Assembly: GCA_009103225.1 (NCBI GenBank)
Contig: RHPI01001715.1
Span: forward strand, 1,038,689-1,102,688
DNA: 64,000 bases
Source of the DNA: Chlorokybus atmophyticus
Taxonomy: Eukaryota; Streptophyta; Chlorokybophyceae; Chlorokybales; Chlorokybaceae
Direction: 5' to 3'
Part shown: piece by piece, positions 24,535 through 35,862 of the stretch
Layout: every line of letters begins with the position of its first letter
How positions within the stretch are numbered: position 1 is the stretch's first letter
Position numbers and translations under genes: made by a program
Notes under the pieces: generated by a model
Told to the model about the DNA's origin: nothing
Database searches by the model: none
The model's input: the letters and a program-made list of their open reading frames with translations, nothing else

Positions 24535-25982
24535 TCATGCCAGTTCACCCTCTGGAGTTGTGCGTGGTTCGGTTTCAATGGCGAGCCCCGCCCACGCAAC
24601 CTTCTCTTCAGCGTTTAGCACAGCAGTCAGCATGCTGGCATTGGACTCATCAATCAAAAACTCCACCAAATGCTCGCACTGTTTATCTTGCGTGAGCTGG
24701 ACATTCTGCACGGGACCGCATAGCTGCACATGATGAGAAAGACTCAGCTTGTGGAGACGGTTGAGTAACGCTTATGCGTACAAGCTTTCAAGGCACCTGT
24801 GAAGTAATTCGCAACACGTCCGGCAGCGCTCTAATGTCCAAAATGCACACGCGAAACACGACACCCATGACGTTCGCTTTTGTAAGAATGGATTTCAGTG
24901 GCACCTCAAACAGCCTCAAACAAATTAAAATCACCAGCATGATGCCTGCAAGCGAGAAGGAGGCGACATGAGCATCAAGCAGCTCACCACAACAGCTGTG
25001 AATTTGTCAAGTGTAAACAACATACCTGCGGCAACAGTAGCAAGCAAAAGCTCGCCAGCTCCGCAAGCAAGGCCTAAACTTGCTGTGGCCCAGAGCGAAG
25101 CAGCTGTCGTGAGGCCTCGCACATGGTTGCCGTCCTTAAGAATGACACCGCCGCCGAGGAAGCCAATGCCAGAGACAATCTGTGCGGGAATGCGGTCCGA
25201 CGGGGGGCCTCCCGGTCCTGTCTGGTACGCTGCACACACACACCTGAGGTGAAATACTGTGACAATGGCAGGTGGCAGTAAAACGGCTCTCAGTTTAGTG
25301 AGTAGGCAAGTGCGCTTGCCTGCGGCAGCTGCGACTGTAAAGATGGCGGAGCCGATGCCCACGAGTGCGTGCGTGCGCAGGCCGGCAGTGAAGCTGGACT
25401 TGCGCCGTGCGTGCACCTCGCGCTCCAGGCCAATGGCACCTGCGCAAAGCTAAAGAGTGAGGTTGTGCTTACATCTACTAGTTGCACACCTGTGACTATA
25501 AGTTGTGCTGAAGGCATCATATAATTGTCGGTTCGACATCCAGCATGGCCCTTGTGTGCAGAGATAGTGTGGGTGCAGCAAGACAAACCAAGCATGACAG
25601 TTGCATAAGTGCTACCATATCACAACAACCATACAACAACGGAGTCAGTTGTGCGGCTTTACGTTGCAACTGCTTTGTAGGCAAGCAGCTGCCATGAGAA
25701 GCGAGGTCCAGCGTGCTCTTGATACATCAACTGCCAATTGTCACAACAAAGTATAACAACTGGCAACAGACTATGCGCAAAATCCATCATAGCTGAGCTG
25801 TAAAACATACTGAAACGGTGAATTGCCATGCTAGAAGCCAAGACGACATCCCACACTCAGGCACACACAACCGAGCGAGTGCATGCAGCATGAGCAACGC
25901 ATGCAGCGGCAGCAGCCTCACCAGAACACGCTGTTGCCACCAGCAGCCTGCTCAGCCACTGCCAGACTGTAAGATACGCCAT
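24535..25982 (-). CDS. MgtC/SapB family membrane protein
   Basis: Five exons in phase: 25922-25982, 25320-25439, 25026-25229, 24797-24945, 24535-24723; 240 residues, usual for the family. The MgtC core is clear: GAIGLEREVHARRKSS, THALVGIGSAIFTVAAA, then DRIPAQIVSGIGFLGGG, VRGLTTAASLWATASLGLAC and GELLLATVAAGIMLVILI, giving about five hydrophobic segments, followed by a soluble tail (residues 150-240). Bacterial MgtC acts in Mg2+ limitation and virulence, partly through the F-type ATP synthase; what eukaryotic copies do is not known to me. The intron between exons 2 and 3 (25230-25319) must use a GC donor (G|GCAAGC) to stay in frame. The start ATG follows about 360 bp of shared upstream DNA with the divergent SET gene. 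A bacterial or plastid-ancestor origin is likely, but the introns show it is long resident. Confidence 0.9.
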
Positions 25983-26344
25983 TTCAACGGCGGCGGCAAT
26001 GCAGAGATCCGCTCACTAGCTTGCTGCTGTCATCACAGAGCCACACCCAGCACGCCAAGCAAGTTCTAGCTCAAACCAAACCAAAAGCAGCAAGCAAGCA
26101 GCAAAGCAAGCAGCGACGCAAGCAGTCAAGCAAGCCTACACAATGTAAGCTCCGAAGCCAAGCAGCTAAGCAGCTACAAGCGTGCAACAATCGCGGTTGT
26201 TGCAAGCACACGGCGCCTGACGCAACGACATCAGGTATCTTTGCGGGAATATAAGGCATCCGGCACGCTGGATATCGGGAAATTTATCGAAACGGTTGTG
26301 TATATCGCAGGGGGACTGCTATACTTGCTGCTGGGCTGCTTTAG
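25983..26344. promoter_or_regulatory. divergent promoter region, MgtC-type gene (-) and SET gene (+)
   Basis: About 360 bp between the MgtC start (25982) and the first accepted SET-gene exon. It contains an irregular AAGCAAGCA-rich tract at 26060-26180. No specific promoter motif could be assigned. Confidence 0.4.
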
Positions 26345-29300
26345 GTGCCGTTGGCAGAGGCGGCGGTGGTGGAGGGTATGACAGCGGCGGCCGTGGGAAA
26401 GATATCGCTGTCGTTGGATGGAAGTGACCAGCGTGCAGCGAAACAGGTGCGCGGAAGTTGAGTTTTCGATATGTCTGCGTCTGCTTCACCGCATGTGGCG
26501 TAAGCCATGCATGTTTAGCTGTTGGTCAGCCAAGCATGCAAGTTGAATTGAATGTCAAAGTTTCAAGCAAGCAATCAGATATAATTGCTGCCGTCACTGT
26601 TGCTGAAGTTATGTCAGTTTTGCCACAACATCTTTACTACCAGGCTTTGCTGCAAGCAAGGAGTTTGGAGCTGTCATATGCGCTGAGCGAAGATGATGAT
26701 GCTCGACTCCCATCCGGTGTTCTTGAAACCGCTCGCATTGTTTGTTTGACAGAGGTAAGGCAAGCAAAGCGTTTGGTGGTGACTTACCATTCACTGATCA
26801 TCATTGCATGAATGTGTGTGCCTGTTGCTTGCTGTTTGTTTTAGCTGCTTCTGCTTCGGGGGTTTCAGGACGAGCTTTACTTCCACGAAGATGAGCCTCG
26901 CGGCGTAGTGGCGAGTCCACGCAATGAGGCACGAGCACTCGCCACTGTGCTGGCCGCATTGCAAGCCATGCCAGCTCACACTCCCGGTAAGGAACCAGCC
27001 AATGCTGTTCGTTCTGCGACCTACTAGTGGTACTTGGCACCTTGCTTCCGTGCATGCGTGCGTTGTGTTAACACTAAACAACAGCAGCTTTATTTCAAAG
27101 TTTGCGCATCTGCTTACTTGCCCGCAAACTTACGTGCTTGCAAGCATCGCGCCTAAGACTTTCTGGCTGCAGGTCGTGCGAGCGCGTTGAAACATGTGAT
27201 ACAGTTGTGCAATGATTATGGCAAGAGCTCCGCAGCACCGCAGACTGATGGTGAGACTGAGATTCCAGAGGGCAATGCGATGTTTGCTTGGGCAAAGTCA
27301 GAGGGCGTCCAGTGCAGAGTGCGGCAAGCAGGTGGCTGGAACAGACGCGCATGTTGCACTTTGATATTATTGTTGTTTATTAAGCTTGACTCAACATACA
27401 CTTGGCTATGCGTCGCTTCAGAGAGGCAGCCAATAGTTCCATTGCTGTCGTTGCAGTTTTGCATGGGACAGCTCGTGGTGCAGTTGCTGCAAACGACATA
27501 GAAGCTGGAGAAGAAGCTGTCAGCGTGCCACAACATTTATTGATGTCCTACAAAACAGCACTGCAGTCTGACGAGGTAATGTCGCACATGCCGTGCTTGA
27601 TTACATGTTGGTATCAGCCCCCATGTAAACCATGCACGTGCAATTGGCACAGGGTTCTGTCTATAAAGTGTTGATGCAACATCATGAGCTCGATGGCGAC
27701 ACTATCGCTCTTCTGTGGACGATTCGTGAACGCACGCGACCAGTCTCGAAGTTCAGAGAGTTTTTCAACTGGTTGCCCGCAACGTTTCTGACAGGTCAGT
27801 TGGCTCGTTGCATTTGTGGCCCAGTGTGGAGATCCTCACCGATTATCATCCATTTATATTTCACAATGCACAATGTATGCATACATGCAAATATCTGTGT
27901 GCAAATTTCTGCTGGCAGATGCATGTAGTTCCATCATGGCATCCAGCTTGTTGGTGGATGTGTTGACAACAGCACGGAGGCAACCAGCATGATTTGTATC
28001 GCTTGACTGCAGGGCTCAGCTGCAGCGACTCAGCAGTGCAGTGTCTGGAGGGCACTCCCTTGCAGGCAGAAGTTCTTGAGGCGCAGCAGGTCTGAGGCTC
28101 GCTGCACGCAACAATTCATGTTTGACTTTATTCACTAATCTTTGAAGTGTACTGGCTTCAACATGTCAATGTTAAGGCTATGCATTTGGCACGCGCAGAG
28201 ATGCTGATGGTTGGCACAACTGACTTGCTGTGGTGTCTCTTTCGCCCAGCACTTGCGAAACACTTACAACCAGCTGCTGCCTGCTTTGAATGAGCTGTAT
28301 CCGGAGACTTTCAGCCCGCAAGTGTACAGCTGGGAGGCGTACCTGTGGGCTGCGCAACTTTGGTATGCTTATGGCATGCAGGTGACTCGCAGCAACACTT
28401 CAGTATCTCCCTGCATTTGAGTTTGAGAAAAATGCAAATGATATTTGTATATGTATATATTTTTCGCAACAGGTTGAGTTGCCTGATGGGGAGAAGCTGG
28501 TTTGCTTGGTACCGGTGGCCTCTCTTTTCAACCATGCGGTAACAGCGCGCTTGTTGCATTCATGCTTCATCTTTTGTGCGATGCGCTCTGATAGCGTGTG
28601 TGTTTCCACTCGACAGCTACATCCCCACATCATAAACTACTCCAAGCTGGACCCTGTGACAGACTGTTTGAACTTCCCAGTGTTCCGACGCTGTTGTCAA
28701 GAAGAAGAGGTGTTTCTGTTTTACGGCGCCCTGCCGGCCGAGAAGCTGCTTCTCTTCTACGGCTTTCTTCCCGCCGAGCCCAACCCCTTTGACAACTACC
28801 CTGTCGGCAAGCACGCACCAGTAACTTCTGTGACAACACAGCTTTGCATGTTGACATAAGCGTAGCTGGATGCTATCATGTTTCTCATGGCGTCATGCAA
28901 TTACAGAGTTGGAGCTGCCTGATGATGATGATTTGATCAACCTGAAGATACAGTTACTCAGCAAGCATGGGTTGACCCTGCAACACCAGCTCAGAAGGTA
29001 GGTGCATCACGTCCAGTCTGCCACAGTTATATCATTCAACACGTTGCCATCGGTCAAGTAAAGTGACCGTTGTGCCACATGACAGAGGGAAGCGTATAAC
29101 CTCCAAATTGCTGGCGTCTCTGAGAGTTGCATTGCTTGCCGAAGACGATGCCCACGTTGCTGCACAAGCCGACTTCAACCCTGGGCATCAGGCAAGTCAT
29201 GCTTACTTGCTCCAACACATGCTGAGTTGTTGTTGCGCATGAGAAATTATGCTCCAAGCAGTTGCTTTGCATGCAGTATTTATGACAATCAGGCACAGCG

Positions 29301-29626
29301 TGCATGTTGTGACAAGCACAAAATCACAGGTCAGCAAAGAGAACGAACAATCGGTTTTCGGCACGCTGCGCAGTATAGTTGAAAGCCTGCTGCAACCAAT
29401 CGTAGACTCTCAACCTGAGGCTGAGGCCATCAGGTAAGGCGGCTGTCAACTTTGGTACCTTTATTTGTGAGTTCAGCAATCAATTTGTTCTAATTGTCTT
29501 GTGGTGTACAGCGCGTATTCGACAGGGGACAGGATGGTTGAGGCAGCAATGAAGTATCGACAGGAGCAGCACGTCTTCTTGGAGTCTGTTATGAAAGATC
29601 TGTGTGATCAGATGCCATCAAGGTGA
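26345..29626 (+). CDS. SET-domain protein methyltransferase, Rubisco-LSMT type, with an extra N-terminal substrate-binding domain
   Basis: Exons in phase: 26345-26446 (ATG at 26378), 26644-26754, 26845-26986, 27173-27323, 27422-27575, 27653-27794, 28013-28089, 28250-28381, 28473-28538, 28617-28806, 28907-28997, 29086-29191, 29330-29433, 29512-29626; about 549 residues. The SET core runs from FAWAKSEGVQC and GAVAANDIEAGEEAVSVPQH through YSWEAYLWAA, LVPVASLFNHA (SAM/knot motif with NH) and FLFYGALPAEKLLLFYGFL. The C-terminal substrate-binding domain follows (LINLKIQLLSKHG, LLASLRVALLAED, ENEQSVFGTLRSIV). Such enzymes methylate lysines of Rubisco, aldolase or other proteins. Oddly, exons 1-3 encode a second substrate-binding-like block upstream (LPSGVLETARIVCLTE, SPRNEARALATVLAALQAM), spliced in frame to the SET part. 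TAG precedes exon 1, so either the ATG at 26378 starts the protein or a 5' SET half has been lost. Introns 27324-27421, 28807-28906 and 29192-29329 use GC donors. Confidence 0.85.
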
Positions 29627-30285
29627 TATGTCGGCGGTATGTTTGACAACACCAGCGCATGAGAAAAGTCAGGTGTCGCGAATTCAGACATGCGCAGTGC
29701 TTGAAGGTGCAGTGTGGGCTAGCATGTATCCTGATGCCATGCAGGATTAGATTTTTCTTTTGTGAAGCATGACGGCAGCTTGATCGCTGCGGTGTCCTCG
29801 TATACAAAGATTTGCTAGGTTGCGTACCTGCCGGTTGCAAATTCAATCGCAGATGTTCTTTACAAATCAGTGACAGTTGTGCAGGGTGTCATTGCTGGTC
29901 TAACATGGACGTAGCGTCAATGTGTGGTGTAAAGGATATGCGGAGTGCTGTGCTTACGACCATCTGTGAGCAATCATCAACACCAATCGGAATCATGGCT
30001 TTTCGAACTTGACAACTGAGGTGCTGGTTGACGGGCTTGTTCTATACAAGAGCATGTCAGCCAACCTTGTGTTGGGCCGGGACAGAAGTCCACAGCCAAT
30101 CAGAACCAATGCATATGTAGGGGTTACTGCAGGTATGTAGGGGTTTATGCAGGGAACATTTGCATAGCACAAAAATAGTAATGAGGTTCTTAACTAAATG
30201 CTGACAAAAACAACAATTCTACTACAGCGTACACATGTGTCTGGCTATGTACCAGTGACCATGCCTACACCAGTAACACATCACA

Positions 30286-30313
30286 CACAATCCTTGCATA
30301 CTATATTATACAT
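30286..30313 (-). repeat. 28-bp repeat shared with 47005-47032
   Basis: Perfect reverse-complement match to 47005-47032, with weaker similarity continuing (a shared ctggtgtagg block), so probably two copies of a small dispersed element. Confidence 0.7.
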
Positions 30314-30575
30314 GATGCAGCTTGCAGCTTCTGTACACTTTGACCAGATGCGGCGACCATGACGGCGGCGCCACGCTCCGGCAGCTCCTGAGCACGCTGT
30401 AATGGGCCTGCCACCCTTTGCCGGAAAAATGGTAGGAAGCATGGCAGCCTGCACGCAGGCAAGTCACATGCCAGCGCCCTGTGCTGGTAGAAGTCGATGA
30501 TGTCGTGGAAGGCCCGGCCCAGCGTCCCGCGCGTCTCCGTGGCGAGGGGATGAAAGGTGTCAATGGCGGGATGGA
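30301..30575 (-). CDS. orphan terminal-exon-like frame, unknown product
   Basis: Bounded upstream by an AG acceptor (ttgtag|TCC) and open to TAG at 30301, 91 codons in a GC-rich island: HPAIDTFHPLATETRGTLGR, then AFHDIIDFYQHRAL. Helical and protein-like, but no family was recognised and no upstream exon or start found. Its stop codon lies inside a 28-bp repeat shared with 47005-47032. It could be a dying 3' exon. Confidence 0.3.
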
Positions 30576-31734
30576 CTACAAGGTGCAGTTATTCATAAAA
30601 GTTCCTCAACGACTATGCATTGCTCATCACAATCATTCGTGCATCCGTAAATGCCACTCATGAATGGCCTTGCACACGACCAATATGGTTCGACCGTATA
30701 GCTCACCACGAGTCATGGTGAGATTGTGTATATACCGGCTCACCTTGAGAGATTGCTCTCTCACGCGTGCGCGCTCTCCCTCGCTCTCGCTCTTTGCGAG
30801 TAACTATTGCCGCACACGCGCGCAGTACGAGCTGTACACACACTTGCATTTGAGCTGCAAATATCTAAAGGGAGTTTGTGCCTCGACAACTACAGTAACA
30901 GCGTGCTGAAGAGTTCAAAGCCTTTGGCTCCTGAGGATGGGGCAGCATCTCTTTCTCTGTCGCACGCGTGCGGTCAAAGGTCCAATTGCATGCGATCTGT
31001 AATCATCTGTATCGACTTGGGAATCACGGACGTCCTCAACTTGCGCTTGGTCGCCATTGGTCACGAGTGTCCTGTCCGTACTGCAGCGGCACTTGCACAA
31101 GTATCATGTATGCCAATGTGGAGCAAGCAACTGAGAGACACGTTTGGATTGCACACACCTGCTCTTGTACGGCAAGGGCCAGAAGCAGAAGCACTGCTTG
31201 TTGGTTGAGCTACAGCTGTTCCCATCTATAGCTTCACAACGGGGGGCAGCGCTCAGCAGTGCCGAGGCAACGCTGCATCACGTAGCTAAGTGCAACTTTG
31301 ACAACTCTGGCCTTGTAGTCCAGCTGTCACACATAGACAGTACAGTTTGTTTGTAACAGCCATCAGTAGCTGCCTATGGCCAAACCTTGCAAGAACCTGC
31401 AACGACACGGTTGCTTGTACTTGTTCCCCTTATCGATCCCATAAAGAGCACGCAATCTCGTTCGACAAATGCAATTGAGATTGCTGCAGAAAGCTTGCGC
31501 AAAAAACTGACGGATGGTGCCACACATCAGAAACTGCTGCCTCCTACACTATGCTATGCTACAATGTCCATGTACTATATTCGCTAAATAAGTTGTACTG
31601 CGGCAGGATGAGGGCGGTGGGTGTTCAGCGTGTGTAAATTTGCCAAGTTGCACATCTAGCAAGCGCAGAGGATGGGTTGAACGTACAAGTGTACATGGTT
31701 TGTGCAGTGGTTGTATCACACAAGAAGTTTAGCC

Positions 31735-34700
31735 AGCTATGTGCTATGGCCCCAGCTTGCATGGCACATGTTGCACTACCACTGACGACAATAAACAGAG
31801 TAGGGTACGCCCGTAATCTTCCACCGTCAGACGAATCGGGGATGTTATGTTTGCAGCAGGCTATTGCGGTGGCCTTAGCACCCAACCATGGATGCGCTTC
31901 TCAAGTCCTCTTTACGGTTGTGTTAGGAGGAAACAGCGCAGACATCATCGGTACGCTGCATCCGGCGAAAATATTAATGCATGCATGTGTGCTTGCATGG
32001 TGTGTGTTTTGTGTCACAAAGAGCTAACGCTTGCCCTAGTTATGTATAAATATCTCATGTGCTCACCTCCTGTCTCTTGACGAGGGGCTACTGACAAAGA
32101 TTTTGTTGAAAGTGTGTCTCATTGCGGTAAGCATAACTATGAAATGTGCGCAAATCAAAGCAAGCTTTTCCGTACTCACCGCACTTTCAGATGCAGAATG
32201 ATGCTGCGCGGCTCTTGCTCGTGTGTAGGGTCTTCTGCGAGGTGCTCCTGTGAGGTGTCAAAGGTGACCAGCGTTCTGGGATGATGTGGATGTCAACAAC
32301 CCAAAGTACGGTCTTATTGATGTGTTAAAGTCCATTTAAGGAAACGCGGGAGGGCGCTTTGCCCTCAACACGGCATACGTGCGTTGGGTGTGTTTGTGGC
32401 GAAACAGCTGCGAAGGGCTGCGGTTGCTTGGCGAAGTGTTTGTTGAGGTCACATTGGTGGAGTGCTTTCTTGGAATTGTTAATGTTGATACGTACAATCT
32501 GGCTCCAAGTCGAGCAGCTGCAAGATCATGCAAGCTGTATGTCGCGTTGTGTCCTTCTGGCCAAGCCTTGGACCTCAGCGCACTTGCAGCATGCAACCAC
32601 CTGCAAGTGGTCACTTTGGAATTAGCAGAGCAGTGTATTGATGAGCAGGCAGCGCCTACAGGCAGACCGGTGCTGATTGCAGCGCTGAGTGCCTTACCGC
32701 AGCTTGTCACTCTGACAATTTCTGCACCATCCTGCACGTTGTCACAACTGCCACAGATGCTGCAAGCCATTGAGCTGCTGGTGGATCGCCAAAAACACCG
32801 CCTGACGTTCAAGGACCATGAATGGTCCGTGCCGCCAGACCGGAATTTTTCTTCGCAAAGTGATATTGGTGGACCATACATGCAGACGGTCCGTTTTTCA
32901 TCAATAGTCGGACCATTCATGGTTCGAATGTCATGTGAATGGTACCATTGTTCCTTGGTACGCACCAGCTAAGGTACGAATTGCGGCTGCATTGGGACCG
33001 GATGTGGTCCGGGCAGCGGCGCGTATCATGGACCAAAGTGTATCATTAAACAATGTAGTGTAAAGTGCAATTGCAATAAAACTTGAACCACTTGTAGCCG
33101 GCGGCACCGGCCACGCTCGACCTGCGGCGCACGAGGCCGCGGTGTTAGAGGAACGATTGCTCAAGCAACACGCATTCGGTCGAATTCGGACACAGGACCT
33201 TTGGCAAACAAAGACGACGTCCTAACCGCTAAGCTTTAAGGCACTTACCAGTAAGAGTTGTTGAGTCCTTTTGTTATATATTTACAACAATGTGCCGCTT
33301 GGCGACTGTCGGTGAGCGGGGATGATTGCTGATGAACAGTTGGCGGTTGTCACTGTGATAGTTTTTAGGCTGAGCCTACCAGGTATGCAAATAGACTTTA
33401 CAACATTGGTACATGGACGGTAAATTAATAGCCGCAACTCGGCGGCTGTCGACACGCTAGTATTCAGGTTGAGAGTTATTATAATTGCAGCCCCCTGCAA
33501 GGTTACACACATTTGGACAATGCCTAGTATTAAGACGTGATGTGTAGTAGTCAATTGCGGCTATCAATAAAGCTTTTGTCTTTGTCAAGCTGTTGATGAA
33601 GCTGTGGACTCATAAGGTGTAAGTGGATGTACGTAAGGTTACATTAAGTAGGCATAATATGTATTATGTAATGTTGCTATGCATTTTTCGTGATGGATTG
33701 CTCCGCTATAGTCTACTGTATACATTTGTGTTACCTAAATGACATCTATAAATATAACACTATCATGCATAACACCTTATTGACATGTTTATAAGTGTAA
33801 TTGCACATCAAAAATGTGATACGTATATAAGTGCATTTGCACATCGAAGATATGATAATTGTACATGCAACTTTGATGTCTGACTTAACTGCACAGCTGC
33901 AGACTGCAGCGGCAATACATGGACAGTCCCTTACTCTAGAAGGCAAGGACCTTATTAGGCCAACATCTTATCGCTGTAGATTGTTGACAGCCGGGTTATC
34001 AGTTGACAGCCGCCGACCCTTTGCGGTTGTCCATTTGTCGGTGAGTATTTTCCGACAATCGGTGAGGCCTGTCGTGTATGATAACATTATGCATCTTCGT
34101 ATGATCATGTCAGCAATCAATCGTTTGATAATCACCTTATGTACTACCTACCAGGCAGTCATGATAGCGCGGCTGCAGGGCCGCGATGAGCAGTCAGTGT
34201 ACGAACTAGCTATGTCAATGGTCCGTGTCGCACAATACATGGGGCTGCACGGACTATTACGGTGCGCATAAGCAGGGCCGCAGGCCCGCGGGGCCGCGCC
34301 TGGTCCACCGAGATAACCAGCACAGTGTACTGGTTCGTGCTGCGGTGCGGCACGGTGCGCAACTGCGCGCCATGGATAGGGGCCTCGGAAGGACCATGGA
34401 TGGTCCGTCCCTCGAGTGCCTGGTCCGCGGAGGACGGATCATGGCCCGCGAGGTACGCGATGCATGGTCCTTGAACGTCAAGTCGTTTGGCGGACTCAAC
34501 CCTCAGGATCACTTTGCCGGCCCAGAAGCGCAGCAACAGATGGTGAACTTGGTGTGCATGGGCCAGCTGAGTGCTATCTTGATATGCGCTTTCGGTCATG
34601 TCGAGACGACAATGAATATCAACGGACGTCCCAGTGACATGGTTGGTGCGCTGGCGAGCATGATGCTTCTCATCTCAACACAGCATGGAGCCATGAAGAT

Positions 34701-35430
34701 AAGTTTTTAAAATAAAAAGCGCAAACGGACAGGTACCTTGAAGATTACGCAATGCACGTATGCTTCTTGTTCTGTGGGCCAAGTGAGGTAAGCTGTTACA
34801 AGAACAATTCGCACGCAGGTGTGGCGCCGGGGAATTGCTATTGCTAGTCATTCGACAAACTGTGTGTCTCTATAAGCGCACGAACACCAAAAGTCCGCTC
34901 AAAATACACAGCAGAAAGCCAGCTCTGAAGAGGAGAAGGTCAAGCTGTATGAGATCATGTATTGAGAAAGGCACAATAAAGACCTCAATTGTAAGCCACT
35001 TTCGCTTCGACAACTATGACAGACTGTGAGCGCGCTCCCGCCAACGCTGCAGTCGACGTGGCCTCTCATGGCTGTAGATAAAGATGAAAGCGCTGCTGAG
35101 AATAACATTGCTTGCTATATATGTCAATGAGCACCTGTCACGGCTACCCTTGTGCACACCAGTGTGGATGTCCAAGGCCATGCAAGGTGGCCGACTGGCT
35201 ACATACTCCAACCAGGCATGTGCGTGTTTGATGCAGTGACGAATATGATGCTTGTGCTTGTACAAAACGCTTGTAACTGCTTATACAACATGTTTGACGA
35301 ATGTTTGCATGGGCATAGACCATCCGCCAAATGCCTCGATCAGCGCTTGGTGGTGAGGCAATTGCGAGCACGATGGTTCCACATGCTTGCATCACTTCTC
35401 TGCCTGAGGGGGTTACAGTTGCTATAGCCC
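31735..35430 (+). pseudogene. decayed member of an unrecognised gene family (copy A)
   Basis: Homologous along its length to the minus strand at 61743-63715 plus 54244-54429 (copy B). Shared pieces in order: APNHGCASQVLFTVVLGG (near 31880), EGLLTKILLKVCLIA (near 32083), FALNTAYVRWVCLWRNSCEG and EVTLVECFLG (32345-32480), leucine-rich stretches (LDLSALAACNHLQVVTLELA, LIAALSALPQLVTLTIS), EAQQQMVNLVCMGQL to DMVGALASM (34520-34680), SSEEEKVKLYEIMY (near 34920), and a last block at 35160-35420. The leucine pattern suggests LRR-like repeats; function unknown. Copy A is interrupted by a 1.68-kb TIR element and has stops in frames open in copy B (after YEIMY, for example), so it is probably dead. Exon borders were not resolved. 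Confidence 0.65.
32803..34480. mobile_element. 1.68-kb TIR element with subterminal GGACCAT repeats
   Basis: Perfect 18-bp terminal inverted repeats TGACGTTCAAGGACCATG at 32803-32820 and 34463-34480. Copy B lacks this segment: its sequence runs from GTGGATCAC directly to GGTTTGGCGG, so copy B shows the unoccupied site. Both ends carry clustered GGACCAT/ATGGTCC motifs (near 32813, 32825, 32870, 32912; 34218, 34392, 34402, 34464), typical of subterminal transposase-binding sites as in En/Spm- or Mu-like elements. No transposase was recognised inside. No clean target duplication was resolved. Confidence 0.82.
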
Positions 35431-35604
35431 CAACAATTGTACTGATGCGTTCAACGCATCAGCACAACCGTAGATGATACATTCAACAAGTTGTCAAGTC
35501 TATCATCGCATGCTGTTAAAAAGTATGATTGTCAGTTCAAACAGTGGCAGCAACTCTCACCTGCGCAGGGTGCATGAATGCCTTGCAACGTGTATTGAAG
35601 CAAA

Positions 35605-35606
<2 letters not shown>

Positions 35607-35659
<53 letters not shown>
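35607..35659. repeat. (TC)n microsatellite, 53 bp
   Basis: Uninterrupted TC dinucleotides. Confidence 0.98.
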
Positions 35660-35662
<3 letters not shown>

Positions 35663-35819
35663 AAAGACCATGGTATGACTTGCATTAAGCCTGAATCCAA
35701 CCCTCATGCACTGAACTCTCATGCTCTTAGCTTGAGCAAGAGCAGTTAGAACGTTAGTGGTTACATAGCAGCATCCTGCTTATAATAAACACCGCGGCAA
35801 GTTACGCGTTTAAAAAACA

Positions 35820-35862
35820 ACCAACCTGCAACTTTGCAGCTGACTGCAAAGAACAGGTTGGT
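35820..35862. repeat. strong two-part hairpin
   Basis: Outer arms accaacctg/caggttggt and inner arms ctttgcag/ctgcaaag, a 43-base imperfect palindrome with a 4-base loop. It may be a structured RNA end or cruciform; no adjacent gene to assign it to. Confidence 0.7.

Larger units (their letters stand above)
29627..31734. other. spacer with one orphan exon-like frame
   Basis: No complete gene. A minus-strand frame at 30301-30575 is listed separately. 30780-31360 has overlapping frames on the + strand (for example LLLYGKGQKQKHCLLVELQL) that may be decayed exons of the family found just downstream. Confidence 0.4.
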
